Below are positions 8,041-18,925 of a DNA stretch of 50,920 nucleotides, in pieces. The position numbers and the translations under genes were made by a program. The stretch comes from Ectothiorhodospira shaposhnikovii (GTDB lineage Bacteria; Pseudomonadota; Gammaproteobacteria; Ectothiorhodospirales; Ectothiorhodospiraceae): NCBI RefSeq assembly GCF_016584105.1, contig NZ_NRSM01000027.1:1-50920 (forward strand), written 5' to 3'. Below the pieces are notes generated by a model. That model was not told where the DNA came from. It ran no database searches and saw only the letters and a list, made by a program, of their open reading frames with translations. Numbering within the stretch: position 1 is the first letter of the stretch; each line of letters opens with the position of its first letter.

Positions 8041-10659
8041 TCAGAGACGGGCCTGGACCCATTCCGTGACCGAGGCCAGGGCCTCATCCAGCCCTTCGGG
8101 TCGGGTACCCCCGGCCATGGCCATGTCCGGACGACCGCCACCGCGGCCACCCACCTGCTGAGCCACCTGATTCACCAGCTCACCAGCCTTGATGCTACCG
8201 ACATGCCCCTTGGTGACTCCCGCCACCAGGCTGACCTTGTCGTCCTGCACGGTGGCCAGCACGATCACTGCCTCGCCCAGTTTGTTCTTGAGCTGGTCCA
8301 CGGTATCCCGCAGGGACTTGGGATCCGCGCCGTCAAGGCGTGCGGCCAGGACCTTGACGCCGTTGATCTCCACAGCCTGATCGGACAGGCTGGAACCGGC
8401 CTGGGAGGCCAGCCTGGCCTTGATGGCTTCCAATTCCTTTTCCAGGGTGCGGGCCCGGTCCAGCACCTGATGCACCTTGTCCGCCAGGTCACCACGACCG
8501 GCCCGCAGCAATTCCGCCGCGCGCGCAAGCTGCTGTTCGGTTTCGCCGATGTACTGGAGCGCATTTTCCCCGGTCACCGCCTCGATCCGACGGATACCCG
8601 AAGCCACGCCCCCTTCGGAAACGATCTTGAATACCCCGATGTCACCGGTGCGCTGCACATGGATGCCACCGCACAGTTCGGTGGAGAATCCGCCCAGGGA
8701 AAGCACCCGTACCTCGTCGCCGTATTTTTCGCCGAACAGGGCCATGGCGCCGGCGGCCAGGGCTTCCTTGATGGGCATGGTGCGCGCCTCCGCCGCCACG
8801 TTGGCCCGAATGGCGCGGTTGACCATGGCTTCCAGACGCTCGATCTGATCCTGGGTGACGGGTTCGAAGTGGGAGAAATCGAAACGCAGCCGATCCGGTG
8901 CCACCAGGGATCCCTTCTGCTGCACATGCTCCCCCAGGACCTCCCGCAGGGCGGCATGAAGCAGGTGGGTGGCGGAATGGTTCAGCACCACGGCCTGACG
9001 GCGATCCTCGTTGACCCGGGTATGGACCGGATCACCCGTCTTCAGACACCCCCGCAACATCAGGCCGTGGTGAATGAAGACACCACCCTGCTTGACGGTG
9101 TCGGTGACCTGGAACTCGCCCTCGGGACCTTCGATCACGCCGGTATCGCCTACCTGGCCACCGGACTCGGCATAAAAGGGAGTGGTATCCAGCACCACAC
9201 TGCCCTCTTCCGACTCATTGAGGGTTTCACAGCCCTGACGATCAGGACCGGCGGCCAGGCGTACCACTCTGGCGTCGCCGGCCACGGCCTCGTAACCGAC
9301 GAAGTCCGAATCCGCCACGCCCACGGCCATGGCGCCGGCATCGGCCATCTTGAAGGTGCTGGCGGCCCGGGCGCGGTCGCGCTGCTGTTCCATCTCGTGC
9401 TCGAAGCCGGCCATGTCCAGTTCCAGACCCTTTTCCCGGGCGATATCTCCGGTCAGGTCCACGGGGAAACCGTAGGTGTCGTAGAGCTTGAATACCAGGC
9501 CGCCGGGGATGGTTTTGTCGGCAATGCGACCAAGACCTTCCTCCAGATGCTTGAGACCATGCTCCAGGGTTTCCTGGAAACGCTGCTCCTCCAGCAACAG
9601 AACCTGCTCCACCTGGGCCTGAGCCTTCACCAGTTCCGGGTAGGCATCCCCCATCACCTGCACCAGCGGGGCAACAAGCCTGTGGAAGAAGGGTTCGCTC
9701 AGACCCAGCTTGTGGCCGTGACGGGCGGCGCGACGAATGATCCGGCGCAGCACATAGCCCCGGCCGTCATTGGCGGGCATCACACCGTCGGTGATCAGGA
9801 AGCTGCAGGAGCGGATGTGGTCCGCAATGACCTTGAAGGACGGGGCATGGGTATCGGTGGTCCCCACCAGGCGCCCGACCGCCGCCAGCAGGTGCTGGAA
9901 CAGGTCGATCTCGTAGTTGGAATGCACCCCCTGCATCACCGCCGCCAGGCGCTCCAGACCCATGCCGGTGTCCACCGAGGGCTTGGGCAGAGGGTTGAGG
10001 TTGCCGTCCTTGTCCCGGTCATACTGCATGAAGACCAGGTTCCAGATCTCGATGTAGCGGTCGCCGTCCTCCTCGGGGGAACCGGGCGGACCGCCCCAGA
10101 CATGGGGACCGTGATCATAGAAGATTTCGGTGCAGGGACCGCAGGGACCGGTGTCCCCCATCTGCCAGAAATTATCGGAACCACCACCGGGCTTGTCGCC
10201 GATGCGGGTGATGCGATTGAGGGGAATGCCGATCTCCCGGGTCCAGATGTCGTAGGCCTCGTCATCGGTCTGGTAAACCGTGACCCACAGGCGCTCGGCC
10301 GGCATCTTCAGGACGACGGTGAGGTATTCCCAGGCATAGTGGATGGCGTCACGCTTGAAGTAGTCGCCGAAGCTGAAGTTGCCCAGCATCTCGAAGAAGG
10401 TGTGATGACGGGCGGTGTAACCGACGTTTTCCAGGTCGTTGTGCTTGCCACCGGCCCGCACGCAGCGCTGGGAGGTAGTGGCGCGACCATAGGGACGATG
10501 CTCGCGCCCCAGGAACACATCCTTGAACTGGACCATCCCCGCGTTGGTAAACAGCAGGGTGGGATCGTTACCGGGCACCAAGGAACTGGAGGAGACGATT
10601 TCATGTCCCTTGGAGCGGAAGTACTCGAGGAAACTGCTTCGTATGTCGGCGCTTTTCAT
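8041..10659 (-). CDS. alaS: Alanyl-tRNA synthetase
   Basis: Charges tRNA-Ala; 872 aa, the normal length for the bacterial enzyme. The class II catalytic core starts at [20 protein letters not shown], followed by [25 protein letters not shown] (ATP and alanine site). The editing domain carries the zinc and hydrolysis motifs [12 protein letters not shown] (HxxxH) and [13 protein letters not shown]. The C-terminal C-Ala domain follows a coiled-coil linker at about 700-760 and ends with [12 protein letters not shown]. It overlaps the recX stop/start region by 4 bases, suggesting a recA-recX-alaS transcription unit. The opposite strand has a very long open frame here, which is a shadow of this gene. 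Confidence 0.98.
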   Translation of the reverse strand: MKSADIRSSFLEYFRSKGHEIVSSSSLVPGNDPTLLFTNAGMVQFKDVFLGREHRPYGRATTSQRCVRAGGKHNDLENVGYTARHHTFFEMLGNFSFGDYFKRDAIHYAWEYLTVVLKMPAERLWVTVYQTDDEAYDIWTREIGIPLNRITRIGDKPGGGSDNFWQMGDTGPCGPCTEIFYDHGPHVWGGPPGSPEEDGDRYIEIWNLVFMQYDRDKDGNLNPLPKPSVDTGMGLERLAAVMQGVHSNYEIDLFQHLLAAVGRLVGTTDTHAPSFKVIADHIRSCSFLITDGVMPANDGRGYVLRRIIRRAARHGHKLGLSEPFFHRLVAPLVQVMGDAYPELVKAQAQVEQVLLLEEQRFQETLEHGLKHLEEGLGRIADKTIPGGLVFKLYDTYGFPVDLTGDIAREKGLELDMAGFEHEMEQQRDRARAASTFKMADAGAMAVGVADSDFVGYEAVAGDARVVRLAAGPDRQGCETLNESEEGSVVLDTTPFYAESGGQVGDTGVIEGPEGEFQVTDTVKQGGVFIHHGLMLRGCLKTGDPVHTRVNEDRRQAVVLNHSATHLLHAALREVLGEHVQQKGSLVAPDRLRFDFSHFEPVTQDQIERLEAMVNRAIRANVAAEARTMPIKEALAAGAMALFGEKYGDEVRVLSLGGFSTELCGGIHVQRTGDIGVFKIVSEGGVASGIRRIEAVTGENALQYIGETEQQLARAAELLRAGRGDLADKVHQVLDRARTLEKELEAIKARLASQAGSSLSDQAVEINGVKVLAARLDGADPKSLRDTVDQLKNKLGEAVIVLATVQDDKVSLVAGVTKGHVGSIKAGELVNQVAQQVGGRGGGRPDMAMAGGTRPEGLDEALASVTEWVQARL

Positions 10660-11129
10660 GTCTTGTCTTCGTCGGTCATGACACGGCGTATGATGTCCGT
10701 GGGGAATCCTCGATATTGCAAAAACCGCATCTGCTTGCTGCGTTCCCGATAATCACCGGGGAGCACCGGGCCAAAACGGCGCATGCGGACATCGTGGGCC
10801 AAGGCTTCCCAATCGGCCTGGGATGCGTCCAGGACGGCCTGCACCAGCGGCTCGGATACGCCCCGTTGCCGCAGGTCGGCACAGATACGCATCGGACCGT
10901 GCCCCTGCCCGATACGATGTCTGACAAAACTTTCCGTGAATCGCTCATCGCTGAGCAGACCACTGGACTCCAGCCGGTCCAGAGCCGCCTCGATGGACGC
11001 TTGCTCCAGCCCGCGGTCAGCCAATTTCGACCACAGTTCCCGGCGTGAGTGCTCCCGACGGGCCAACAGACGAACAGCGGCATCATCCGCCGACTCTGCT
11101 TCAGTCTTCTGCCGGGACTTCAGGCTCAC
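10656..11129 (-). CDS. recX: RecA regulatory protein RecX
   Basis: A 157-aa inhibitor or modulator of RecA filaments. It has the three-helix repeat pattern of the RecX family: [21 protein letters not shown] near residue 20, [27 protein letters not shown] near 50 and [23 protein letters not shown] near 77, plus a basic C-terminal repeat ending in [16 protein letters not shown]. The start at 11129 lies within the end of recA (29-base overlap). Its ATGA end overlaps alaS by 4 bases. Tight overlap with both neighbours indicates translational coupling. The length and gene order match other gammaproteobacteria. Confidence 0.95.
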   Translation of the reverse strand: MSLKSRQKTEAESADDAAVRLLARREHSRRELWSKLADRGLEQASIEAALDRLESSGLLSDERFTESFVRHRIGQGHGPMRICADLRQRGVSEPLVQAVLDASQADWEALAHDVRMRRFGPVLPGDYRERSKQMRFLQYRGFPTDIIRRVMTDEDKT

Positions 11130-12135
11130 TCTCTACCGCCCCACGCTTGGGCAGATGCTTTTCCCGAATCTGGGCCTCGATATCGGCGGCAATCTCCGGG
11201 CGTTCCTTGAGGAAGTTGCGGGCATTGTCCTTGCCCTGCCCGATGCGCTCGCCCTTGTAACTGTACCAGGCGCCCGCCTTGTCCACGATGCCGTCCTTGA
11301 CGCCCATGTCGATCACCTCGCCCAGGCGGGAGATGCCTTCGCCGTAGAGGATCTCGAAATTGGCTTCCCTGAACGGCGGGGCCATCTTGTTCTTGACCAC
11401 CTTGACCCGGGTTTCGTTGCCGATCACCTCGTCGCCCTTCTTGATGGCACCGGTGCGCCGGATGTCCAGACGCACGGAGGAATAGAACTTGAGGGCGTTG
11501 CCGCCGGTGGTGGTTTCCGGGTTGCCGAACATGACGCCGATCTTCATGCGGATCTGGTTGATGAAGATCACCAGGGTATTGGAACGCTTGATGTTGGCCG
11601 TGAGCTTGCGCAGGGCCTGGGACATGAGACGGGCCTGCAGACCCACATGGGCATCCCCCATCTCACCCTCGATCTCGGCCTTTGGGGTCAGAGCGGCCAC
11701 GGAATCCACCACCACCACATCAACGGCGCCGGAACGCACCAGCATGTCGGCGATTTCCAGGGCCTGCTCACCGGTATCCGGCTGGGACACCAGCAGGTTG
11801 TCCACGTCCACGCCCAGCTTTTCGGCATAGCTGGGATCCAGGGCATGCTCGGCATCCACGAAGGCAGCGGTACCGCCCTGTTTCTGGCATTCGGCGATCA
11901 CCTGCAGGGTCAGGGTCGTCTTGCCCGAGGACTCCGGACCGAAGATTTCCACCACCCGCCCCTTGGGCAGGCCGCCGATGCCCAGCGCGATATCCAGCGC
12001 CAGGGAACCGGTGGAGATCACTGCCACGTCGCGCACGGCGGTGGAATCCCCCATGCGCATGACGGCACCCTTGCCGAACTGACGCTCGATCTGACCCAGT
12101 GCCGCGGATAGTGCCTTCTTGCGATTCTCGTCCAC
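11101..12135 (-). CDS. recA: Recombinase A
   Basis: The DNA strand-exchange and LexA co-protease ATPase. I start it at GTG 12135, preceded by an AAGGGG stretch 9 bases upstream. This gives a 344-aa protein beginning (M)[22 protein letters not shown], the conserved RecA N-terminus. The in-frame ATG at 12189 would add 18 non-conserved residues. Walker A is [10 protein letters not shown] at about residue 64 and Walker B is [10 protein letters not shown]. Loop L2 is seen around [26 protein letters not shown]. The acidic tail is short. recX, alaS and further genes follow on the same strand; pncC lies upstream. No clear LexA box was recognised in the short upstream gap. Confidence 0.98.
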   Translation of the reverse strand: MDENRKKALSAALGQIERQFGKGAVMRMGDSTAVRDVAVISTGSLALDIALGIGGLPKGRVVEIFGPESSGKTTLTLQVIAECQKQGGTAAFVDAEHALDPSYAEKLGVDVDNLLVSQPDTGEQALEIADMLVRSGAVDVVVVDSVAALTPKAEIEGEMGDAHVGLQARLMSQALRKLTANIKRSNTLVIFINQIRMKIGVMFGNPETTTGGNALKFYSSVRLDIRRTGAIKKGDEVIGNETRVKVVKNKMAPPFREANFEILYGEGISRLGEVIDMGVKDGIVDKAGAWYSYKGERIGQGKDNARNFLKERPEIAADIEAQIREKHLPKRGAVESEPEVPAED

Positions 12136-12255
12136 TCTAAAAACCCCTTTTGATCGTCCCTGAAAATGCGATAGAGGTCTCCGCCTCACGGTAAACTTCG
12201 GATTATCCCATACATACCGGCCTCCGTGCCAACCCCAGGAATCCAGCAGGCCATC

Positions 12256-12750
12256 CTAGGGAGTGATCGCCCCCTGAAGGGCATGCGCAACCGCCTGACG
12301 GCGAACCGTTTCGCGCTCTCCCGGGAAATGAAAACAACGGGTCTGAGTGACCTGATCCAGCCTGGCCCAGGCAAGCCACACCGTCCCCGAAGGCTTTTCA
12401 GTGGAGCCGCCTCCCGGGCCCGCAATACCGCTTGCAGCAATTGAAAGGTGGGCTTGACTGCGAACCAGGGCTCCTTCCGCCATGGCGGCTACCGTCTCCT
12501 GGCTCACGGCGCCATAGCGATCAATGAGATCAGGATCGACCCCCAGCTGCTGCACCTTGGATTCATTGCTGTAAGTCACGAATCCCCGGTCAAACCACAC
12601 TGACGAACCGGGCAGGTCGGTGATGACCTTTGCAATCCAGCCGCCCGTGCAGGATTCGGCCAGAACCAGCCTCTCACCATGGCTGCACAACTGTTCCCCC
12701 AGCAATCGGGCAATATTCACAAGCTCGTCATCGGAGGGAAGCGACATCAC
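12256..12750 (-). CDS. pncC: Nicotinamide-nucleotide amidohydrolase (CinA C-terminal domain family)
   Basis: A 164-aa stand-alone CinA C-terminal domain protein that deamidates NMN to nicotinate mononucleotide in the pyridine nucleotide cycle. The family hallmarks are present: LAESCTGGWIAKVITDLPGSS near residue 30, FVTYSNESKVQQLGV near 57, AVSQETVAAMAEGA near 80 and ASGIAGPGGGSTEKPSGTVWLA near 107. pncC directly upstream of recA is the common gammaproteobacterial order. Its start overlaps the end of the PilZ gene by 4 bases, so those two are probably cotranscribed. Confidence 0.95.
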   Translation of the reverse strand: MMSLPSDDELVNIARLLGEQLCSHGERLVLAESCTGGWIAKVITDLPGSSVWFDRGFVTYSNESKVQQLGVDPDLIDRYGAVSQETVAAMAEGALVRSQAHLSIAASGIAGPGGGSTEKPSGTVWLAWARLDQVTQTRCFHFPGERETVRRQAVAHALQGAITP

Positions 12751-13043
12751 AGCATGCGCAGTATGCTGGTTGCCACCAAATAACCCTGACCTTCTTCCTC
12801 CACCCGCTTCACTTCCACTTCTGCCCGAAAGGGCATCACGGAAGACTGGCCGGCGGGATCAATGGTGATGCCGAGCACAGCCCCCACCGGCAGCTGGGTA
12901 TCCATGTAAAACGACAGACCGATGGCACTCAGGTCGCGCCCAAGTCCCTGATAGACCTTACCGGAAGCAGACTCCGTAACTTTCAGAGGGTGGTTTAACT
13001 GAAGTCGTTGAAAAACTCTCTTTTCTTCAAAATCCAGACTCAT
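12747..13043 (-). CDS. PilZ-domain protein (putative c-di-GMP receptor)
   Basis: A 98-aa single PilZ domain. The N-terminal EKRVFQRLQL gives the RxxxR c-di-GMP binding motif, and RDLSAIGLSFYM gives the (D/N)xSxxG motif. Both halves of the binding site are intact, so nucleotide binding is likely. The target process (motility, exopolysaccharide or other) cannot be told from the sequence. It overlaps pncC by 4 bases. The divergent pcm gene starts 225 bases away. Confidence 0.87.
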   Translation of the reverse strand: MSLDFEEKRVFQRLQLNHPLKVTESASGKVYQGLGRDLSAIGLSFYMDTQLPVGAVLGITIDPAGQSSVMPFRAEVEVKRVEEEGQGYLVATSILRML

Positions 13044-13268
13044 GTATCCCCCCTGCTGGGTCGGTCATCGATTAATGACAGGCTTCATACCGTGGGATAT
13101 GACCTTTTCAGGCATTTTCGTCAACCCCTATTCTGCTGCAAACCCGTCGGGTGCGTGTCACGCGCAAGCGCTATCCGGCGACATCATCAGCGGCAATAGC
13201 GCAATTACCGCATCATTCTAGGGATCGGCTTTATACGCAAGCCTACTGGTTACCAGAGGAGAATCCTG

Positions 13269-13955
13269 ATGAACCCCTTACCGAACAGGCAAACCAAGAT
13301 AGCGCGGCTCACGGAGGAAATCTGTGCAGATTACGCGTCCACATCAAACACAACCGGCCTTGACAGACCGAGTCCAGCCATTCTGCGAGCAATTGCGAAT
13401 GTGCCCCGGGATCAGTTCGTTTCCCGGTCCAGTCTTGACCATGCCTGGGATAACACCGCACTCCCCATTGGCCATCGGCAGACCATCTCACAGCCCTTCA
13501 TCGTGGCCCTGATGACAGACCTGCTGGCGCTCCAGCCGGGGGCGAAGGTGCTTGAGGTCGGAACCGGCTGCGGCTATCAGACGGCCATTCTGGCAGAGCT
13601 TTCTGTTGATGTATACAGTATCGAAGTCATACCGGAGCTGGCCCACACGGCGCATGAACGACTCCAGACCCTGGGTTACGACCAGGTCCACACCCGCAGC
13701 GGAGATGGCCATGCGGGGTGGCCGGAGGCAGCACCGTTTGACGGCATCATCGTCACGGCAGCCGCCAGCTGCATACCGGCGCCCCTGCTGCAACAACTTG
13801 CCGTCGGAGGGCACATGGTGATTCCGGTGGATACCGGCTGGGACGCACAGATGCTGGTGGTGGGCGAGAAAAAGGAGAACGGCGAACTGGAAACGCGGAG
13901 AGTGCTGGCGGTACGGTTCGTACCGCTGGTGGATACAGGGGGAGGGGCGGGTTGA
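13269..13955 (+). CDS. pcm: Protein-L-isoaspartate O-methyltransferase
   Basis: A 228-aa SAM-dependent repair methyltransferase that methylates isoaspartyl residues in aged proteins. The start ATG 13269 follows AGAGGAGAATCCTG, a good ribosome binding site. The pre-SAM region shows VPRDQFV and ALPIGHRQTISQPFIVALM, a family signature. Motif I is VLEVGTGCGYQTAILAEL at about residue 95 and the post-I acidic region is VYSIEVIPELA. The active region DGIIVTAAA is present. The C-terminal tail is short and glycine-rich. It lies alone in its orientation, convergent with the host-attachment-family gene. Confidence 0.96.
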   Translation: MNPLPNRQTKIARLTEEICADYASTSNTTGLDRPSPAILRAIANVPRDQFVSRSSLDHAWDNTALPIGHRQTISQPFIVALMTDLLALQPGAKVLEVGTGCGYQTAILAELSVDVYSIEVIPELAHTAHERLQTLGYDQVHTRSGDGHAGWPEAAPFDGIIVTAAASCIPAPLLQQLAVGGHMVIPVDTGWDAQMLVVGEKKENGELETRRVLAVRFVPLVDTGGGAG

Positions 13956-13970
13956 AGCCCCGCCCTCCCT
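13939..13970. terminator. GC-rich hairpin overlapping the pcm stop codon
   Basis: GGAGGG-G-CGGG pairs with CCCGCCCTCC around TTGAAGC, with one bulged G. It lies between the convergent ends of pcm and the host-attachment-family gene, so it could serve both directions. There is no clear T-tract. Confidence 0.45.
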
Positions 13971-13979
13971 CAGGCTGCA

Positions 13980-14414
13980 TCAGAGGAACTGGGGCAGCTG
14001 CCGGCGGATATCCATGGGATCATGGGTGGTGAGGTTCTTGTCGATCTCACCGGCGACGGACTTCTGGGTGACCGCATCCATGCAGTTTCTCAGCGCACCC
14101 AGGAACGCCGGGGCGGCGATGATATAGAGCTTACTGAACTGGCCGGTGGCCCGGGCATTGTTCAGCCGATCGCACAGGGTGCGGGCAAAACGCAGTGCCT
14201 CGTGCTTTTTCGGAGGCGTTTCCTTGCCCATGGCGTGGCGCCCATCGCCGGTACTGTCGAACGCCCTCCCCATGCGGTCCGACTGCAGGTCCTGCTCATG
14301 CAAGCGGGCCTCCGGATGCGTCAGATCTTCCACCTCCACCAGGGGACTGAAGGACTTCTCGGCACTGAACACCCTGGCCCGACTCGCATCCGCAACAATG
14401 ACCCATGTTGTCAT
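13980..14414 (-). CDS. Host attachment protein family (baeRF-like, required-for-attachment)
   Basis: A 144-aa protein of the Host_attach family, named from Agrobacterium attachment genes and related to the archaeo-eukaryotic release factor (eRF1-like) fold. MTTWVIVADASRARVFSAE at the N-terminus is typical, followed by a charged middle (HEQDLQSDRMGRAFDSTGDGRHAM). The conserved LYIIAAPAFLGALR and KNLTTHDPMDIRRQLP end it. I chose ATG 14414 because GGAGG precedes it at 7-base spacing; an in-frame ATG 21 bases further upstream adds unconserved residues. The molecular role is not established for the family. It is convergent with pcm and divergent from mutS. Confidence 0.88.
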   Translation of the reverse strand: MTTWVIVADASRARVFSAEKSFSPLVEVEDLTHPEARLHEQDLQSDRMGRAFDSTGDGRHAMGKETPPKKHEALRFARTLCDRLNNARATGQFSKLYIIAAPAFLGALRNCMDAVTQKSVAGEIDKNLTTHDPMDIRRQLPQFL

Positions 14415-14595
14415 AGACGAACCTCCTATCTGCATTGCAAGGAAATGCCGGAACCCACTCCGGCGGTGAAAGACTCACCGTCTGTAAAATTCCCTGACGC
14501 ATTCATTAAGAGCTTAGACGATTTCAGACCGGGAGGTTCCCATGATCCGGTCATGGTAATCTTCACCGCTTGTCACAGGATCCAATAGACGATTA

Positions 14596-17208
14596 ATGAC
14601 CACCAGCGACCTGTCTTCCCACACCCCCATGATGCAGCAGTACCTCAAGATCAAGGCCGATCACCCGGATATCCTGCTGTTCTACCGCATGGGCGACTTC
14701 TATGAGCTGTTCTTCCAGGACGCCACCCGGGCCGCCCGCCTGCTGGACATCACCCTCACCCGCCGCGGCCAGTCCGCCGGGGAGCCCATCCCCATGGCCG
14801 GCGTTCCGGTGCACGCGGCGGAGTCCTATCTGGCCCGTCTGCTGAGACAGGGCGAGTCGGTGGCCATCTGCGAGCAGGTGGGAGACCCCGCGGCCGCCAA
14901 GGGGCCGGTGGAGCGCAAGGTGGTGCGGATCGTCACGCCCGGCACCGTCACCGACGAGGCCCTGCTGGAGGAGCGTCGGGAAAATCTCCTGGTCTGCCTC
15001 AAGGCCCGGGGTGAACAGACCGGGCTGGCCATCCTGGATCTGGCATCGGGTCGCTTCCAGGTCCAGGAACTCAAGGGAGAAGAACCCCTGCTGGGGGAAC
15101 TGGAACGGCTGCAGCCCGCCGAAATCCTGATCCCCGAGGACATGCGCCTGCCGGGTCCGGAACGGAGCGGCGTCAAGCGCCGTGCCCCCTGGCACTTCGA
15201 GACCGAGGCCGCCCGCACCCTGCTCACCCGCCAGTTCGGCACCCGGGACCTGGCCGGGTTCGGCTGCGATCACATGCCCCTGGCCATCGGCGCCGCCGGT
15301 GCCCTGCTGCAATATGCCCAGGAGACCCAGAAGACCGCCCTGCCCCACATCGACGGCCTGAGCGTACAGCGGCGGGACGATGGCATCATCCTGGACGCGG
15401 CCACCCGCCGGAACCTGGAACTGACCACCAACCTGTCCGGCGGACGCGACAATACCCTGGCCCACGTCCTGGATCAGGCCGCCACCGCCATGGGCAGCCG
15501 CCTGCTGGCCCGCTGGCTGCACCAGCCCCTGAGGGATCGCCGGATCCTCAAGGGACGCCACGGTGCCATCAGTGCCCTGCTGGATATCCGGGCCTTCGAG
15601 CAGATCCAGCCCCAGTTGCGGTGCATCGGCGATCTGGAACGGATCCTCACCCGGATCGCCCTGGGTTCCGCCCGCCCCCGGGACCTGACCACCCTGAGGG
15701 ACTCCCTGGCCGAGTTGCCCGCCCTGCAACAGACCCTGCACCCGCTGCGAGCGGTGCGTCTGCGGGAACTGGCAGAGGCCATCGGCGAGCACCCGCGGGT
15801 GGTGGATCTGCTGCGCCGGGCGGTGATCGATCAGCCACCGGTCCTCATCCGCGACGGCGGGGTGATCGCCCAGGGTTACGATGCCGAACTGGACGAGCTG
15901 CGCGCCCTGTCGGAAAACGCCGATCAGTTCCTGCTGGATCTGGAGCAACGGGAACGGGAACGCACCGGCATCCATAACCTCAAGGTGGCCTACAACCGGG
16001 TGCATGGCTATTACATCGAGATCAGCCGCGGCCAGTCGGATCGGGCCCCGGACGATTACACCCGGCGCCAGACCCTCAAGGGGGCGGAGCGCTTCATCAC
16101 CCCCGAGCTCAAGCGCTTCGAAGACAAGGTCCTCTCCGCCAGGGAACGCGCCCTGGCGCGGGAAAAGCAGCTCTACGAAGCCCTGCTGGCAGAGCTTCAT
16201 GCCCCCCTGCCCGACCTGCGCCGCAGCGCCGAGGCCCTGGCGGAACTGGATGTCCTGGCCAATCTGGCGGAACGGGCGGACAGCCTGGATCTCACCGCGC
16301 CGGAGCTGACCGACCAGCCGGGTGTGCGCATCGAGGACGGACGCCATCCCGTGGTGGAGCGGGTGCTGGACGAACCCTTCGTTCCCAATGATCTGACGCT
16401 GGACCCCAAGCGCCGCATGCTGGTGATCACCGGTCCCAACATGGGAGGCAAGTCCACCTACATGCGTCAGGCAGCCCTGATCGTGCTCATGGCCCACGTG
16501 GGCAGCTTCGTGCCGGCGCGGCGGGCCCTGATCGGGCCGGTGGACCGGATCTTCACCCGCATCGGCGCCAGTGACGACCTGGCCTCCGGTCGTTCCACCT
16601 TCATGGTGGAGATGACCGAGGCGGCCAACATCCTCAACCACGCCACCGAGCACAGCCTGGTGCTGATGGACGAGATCGGTCGGGGCACCAGCACGTTCGA
16701 CGGCCTGTCCCTGGCCTTTGCCTGTGCTGAACACCTGGCCACCCGCAACCGGGCCTTCTGCCTGTTTGCCACCCATTATTTCGAACTGACCGCCCTGCCG
16801 GACCAGTACCCCACCATTGCCAACGTCCATATCGACGCGGTGGAACACGGGGACCGGATCGTGTTCCTGCACGCGGTCAAGGAGGGGCCGGCAAATCAGA
16901 GTTACGGCCTGCATGTGGCCGCCCTGGCGGGCGTCCCCAAGGCGGTGATCCGGCGTGCCCGTCAGCGCCTCAATGCCCTGGAGCAGCAGAGTCTGGCTGG
17001 GCCGGGACAGGGCCCGCAGATGAGCCTGTTCGCCGCGCCGCTACCCGAGGCGGAAGCACCCGAAGAGCCCCCGAAGGACGGCCCCGACACCACCAGCCAG
17101 GCCCTGCGCACGGCGGTGGATGAACTGGATCCGGACGGTATGACACCCCGTGAGGCCCTGGTGGCCCTGTACCGGCTCAAGGAACTGGCGGCGCTGCTGC
17201 GGGAGTAG
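14596..17208 (+). CDS. mutS: DNA mismatch repair protein MutS
   Basis: Recognises mismatches and recruits MutL; 870 aa, the usual length. The N-terminal mismatch-binding domain shows [19 protein letters not shown] with the Phe-X-Glu wedge region nearby. Connector, lever and clamp domains follow. The ABC-type ATPase has Walker [14 protein letters not shown] at about residue 614, Walker [17 protein letters not shown] at about 690 and the histidine switch in FATHYFELT. The C-terminal region ends in [12 protein letters not shown], the tetramerisation helix region. fdxA follows 101 bases downstream on the same strand. Long open frames on the other strand here are shadows. Confidence 0.98.
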   Translation: MTTSDLSSHTPMMQQYLKIKADHPDILLFYRMGDFYELFFQDATRAARLLDITLTRRGQSAGEPIPMAGVPVHAAESYLARLLRQGESVAICEQVGDPAAAKGPVERKVVRIVTPGTVTDEALLEERRENLLVCLKARGEQTGLAILDLASGRFQVQELKGEEPLLGELERLQPAEILIPEDMRLPGPERSGVKRRAPWHFETEAARTLLTRQFGTRDLAGFGCDHMPLAIGAAGALLQYAQETQKTALPHIDGLSVQRRDDGIILDAATRRNLELTTNLSGGRDNTLAHVLDQAATAMGSRLLARWLHQPLRDRRILKGRHGAISALLDIRAFEQIQPQLRCIGDLERILTRIALGSARPRDLTTLRDSLAELPALQQTLHPLRAVRLRELAEAIGEHPRVVDLLRRAVIDQPPVLIRDGGVIAQGYDAELDELRALSENADQFLLDLEQRERERTGIHNLKVAYNRVHGYYIEISRGQSDRAPDDYTRRQTLKGAERFITPELKRFEDKVLSARERALAREKQLYEALLAELHAPLPDLRRSAEALAELDVLANLAERADSLDLTAPELTDQPGVRIEDGRHPVVERVLDEPFVPNDLTLDPKRRMLVITGPNMGGKSTYMRQAALIVLMAHVGSFVPARRALIGPVDRIFTRIGASDDLASGRSTFMVEMTEAANILNHATEHSLVLMDEIGRGTSTFDGLSLAFACAEHLATRNRAFCLFATHYFELTALPDQYPTIANVHIDAVEHGDRIVFLHAVKEGPANQSYGLHVAALAGVPKAVIRRARQRLNALEQQSLAGPGQGPQMSLFAAPLPEAEAPEEPPKDGPDTTSQALRTAVDELDPDGMTPREALVALYRLKELAALLRE

Positions 17209-17309
17209 CGCCGGCAGAAACCCTGTTTTTCAAGGCGTTTGGCGGAATGTGAATGCCGGGTATGATGCCATCAGGGAAGCGTCACTGATCCAACCATAGG
17301 GAGACACCC

Positions 17310-17633
17310 ATGGCATTCGTCGTCCTTGAGAACTGCATTCGCTGCAAATACACCGACTGCGTGGAGGTCTGCCCCGTGGATTGCTTCCACGAGGGTCCCA
17401 ACTTTCTGGTAATTGACCCGGATGAATGCATCGACTGTTCCCTGTGTGAACCCGAGTGTCCGGCACAGGCCATCGTGCCGGAGGACGAGGTGCCCGAAGG
17501 TCAGGAGCACTTCATCGAGCTCAACGCGGAACTGTCCCGGCAATGGCCGGTGATCACCCGGCGCAAGGATCCCCTGCCGGATGCCGAGTCCTGGAACGGG
17601 CAACCGGACAAGCTCAAGCACCTGGAAAAGTAG
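17310..17633 (+). CDS. fdxA: Seven-iron ferredoxin (3Fe-4S / 4Fe-4S)
   Basis: A 107-aa soluble electron carrier. The first cluster region is [17 protein letters not shown] and the second [16 protein letters not shown], the arrangement of FdxA-type 7Fe ferredoxins. Acidic residues dominate the C-terminal extension, which ends DKLKHLEK. The start follows TAGGGAGACACCC, a good ribosome binding site. Location directly after mutS is shared with many gammaproteobacteria. The partner enzyme cannot be told from the sequence. Confidence 0.95.
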   Translation: MAFVVLENCIRCKYTDCVEVCPVDCFHEGPNFLVIDPDECIDCSLCEPECPAQAIVPEDEVPEGQEHFIELNAELSRQWPVITRRKDPLPDAESWNGQPDKLKHLEK

Positions 17634-17647
17634 CAGGCTACGCCGGG

Positions 17648-18127
17648 TTATGCGGACACCAGCATGACCACCGCGTGGGCGGCGATGCCCTCTTCCCGCC
17701 CGGCAAATCCCAGTCGCTCGGTGGTTGTCGCCTTCACGTTCACCTGGGCAAGATCGATCTGCAGATCCGCCGCCAGGTTGGCCCGCATCTGTTCCACGTG
17801 GGGGGACATCTTGGGGGCCTGGGCAACCAGGGTGGCATCCAGATTACCGACCTGCCAGCCCAGGGCCTGCACCTTGGCCAGAACCTCCCGCAACAGCACG
17901 CGGCTGTCGGCCCCCTTGTAGGCGGGGTCCGTGTCCGGGAAATGACGGCCGATGTCCCCCAGGGCCGCGGCCCCCAGGATGGCGTCGGAGACGGCATGCA
18001 TCAGCACATCTCCATCGGAATGGGCCTTGAAGGCCTTGTGATGAGGCACCTGCACGCCGCCAATGATGAGGTGATCGCCCTCCATGAAGGCATGGACGTC
18101 ATACCCGTGACCGATACGAAACTTCAT
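17648..18127 (-). CDS. ispF: 2-C-methyl-D-erythritol 2,4-cyclodiphosphate synthase
   Basis: Forms the cyclodiphosphate ring in the MEP isoprenoid pathway; 159 aa, normal length, works as a trimer. [10 protein letters not shown] at residue 5 carries the Asp and His zinc ligands. [23 protein letters not shown] follows the DGDVL segment, and [24 protein letters not shown] closes the active site. It is the last gene of the ftsB-ispD-ispF segment, about 100 bases from ispD. Confidence 0.97.
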   Translation of the reverse strand: MKFRIGHGYDVHAFMEGDHLIIGGVQVPHHKAFKAHSDGDVLMHAVSDAILGAAALGDIGRHFPDTDPAYKGADSRVLLREVLAKVQALGWQVGNLDATLVAQAPKMSPHVEQMRANLAADLQIDLAQVNVKATTTERLGFAGREEGIAAHAVVMLVSA

Positions 18128-18226
18128 TGCCGCTCCTTCTGGTCCGAAGAGAGCCCCCGAGGTGAGACACCCGTGGGCAGGAAAGAAAGTTCAGGGGAAA
18201 GATCCCCCGCTCCCACATCCGGCAAG

Positions 18227-18925
18227 TCATTGCCGGGACAGATAGAACTCCGCCAGGGACAGGTCTTCCGGCTGGGTGATCTTGATGTTGCGGGCACTGC
18301 CCTCCACCAGCAGGGGCGCCTGTCCGGCATGCTCCATGGCAGAGGCTTCGTCGGTCACCAGAAAACCATCGGCCAGGGCCTGCTCCAGGGCCGCCTCAAG
18401 GGCCGCCAGACGAAACATTTGCGGCGTGAAGGCTCGCCACATGGCACCGCGATCCACGGTGGCGGCGATGCGGCCACCAGGTCCGGCCCGCTTTTTGGTA
18501 TCCCGTACCGGCGTGGCCAGGATGCCGCCCACCGGATCGTCCCGCAGGGTATCCAGCAGCCGATCCAGGTCCCCATCGCTCAGACAGGGCCGCGCCGCGT
18601 CATGGACCAGCACCCAGTCCCGGGGATCGGCGTGGGCCATGAGGGCCTTGAGACCGTTGAGCACGGAATGACAACGCTCGGCGCCCCCGTCCACCACCCA
18701 CAGGGGCTTGTCGGTCCTGATATCCAGATCCCCGAACCAGCCATCATCGGCACTGATCACCAACACCACGCCGCTGATGCGCGAGTGCCGGAAAAAGATG
18801 TCCAGGGTATGTTCCAGCACCGTGCGCCCGGCCAGGGGCAGGTACTGCTTGGGACGGTCGGCGCGCATGCGGCTGCCGACACCGGCGGCGGGAATCACCG
18901 CCCAGAATCCGGGAGTCTTCGTCAT
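18227..18925 (-). CDS. ispD: 2-C-methyl-D-erythritol 4-phosphate cytidylyltransferase
   Basis: Couples MEP to CTP in isoprenoid synthesis; 232 aa. The CTP-binding glycine-rich loop is VIPAAGVGSRMRADRPKQYLPLAGRTVLEHTL split around residues 10-40, the IspD signature. VLVHDAARPCLSDGDL at about residue 110 is the catalytic segment, and VTDEASAMEHAG is the C-terminal motif. Its ATG overlaps the ftsB stop by 4 bases. Together with ispF it gives two consecutive pathway steps. Confidence 0.97.
   Translation of the reverse strand: MTKTPGFWAVIPAAGVGSRMRADRPKQYLPLAGRTVLEHTLDIFFRHSRISGVVLVISADDGWFGDLDIRTDKPLWVVDGGAERCHSVLNGLKALMAHADPRDWVLVHDAARPCLSDGDLDRLLDTLRDDPVGGILATPVRDTKKRAGPGGRIAATVDRGAMWRAFTPQMFRLAALEAALEQALADGFLVTDEASAMEHAGQAPLLVEGSARNIKITQPEDLSLAEFYLSRQ

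Noticed and set aside
7999-10752. A 917-codon open frame on the plus strand opposite alaS
   Set aside because: It mirrors the alaS reading frame in GC-rich DNA. The translation has no recognisable domain and is rich in His, Gly and Gln, as expected for an antisense shadow.
14593-16914. A 773-codon open frame on the minus strand opposite mutS
   Set aside because: A shadow of mutS with low-complexity Gly/Gln translation and no domain.
18124-18330. A 68-codon minus-strand frame between ispF and ispD
   Set aside because: It overlaps the end of ispD out of frame and has no start signal or domain.
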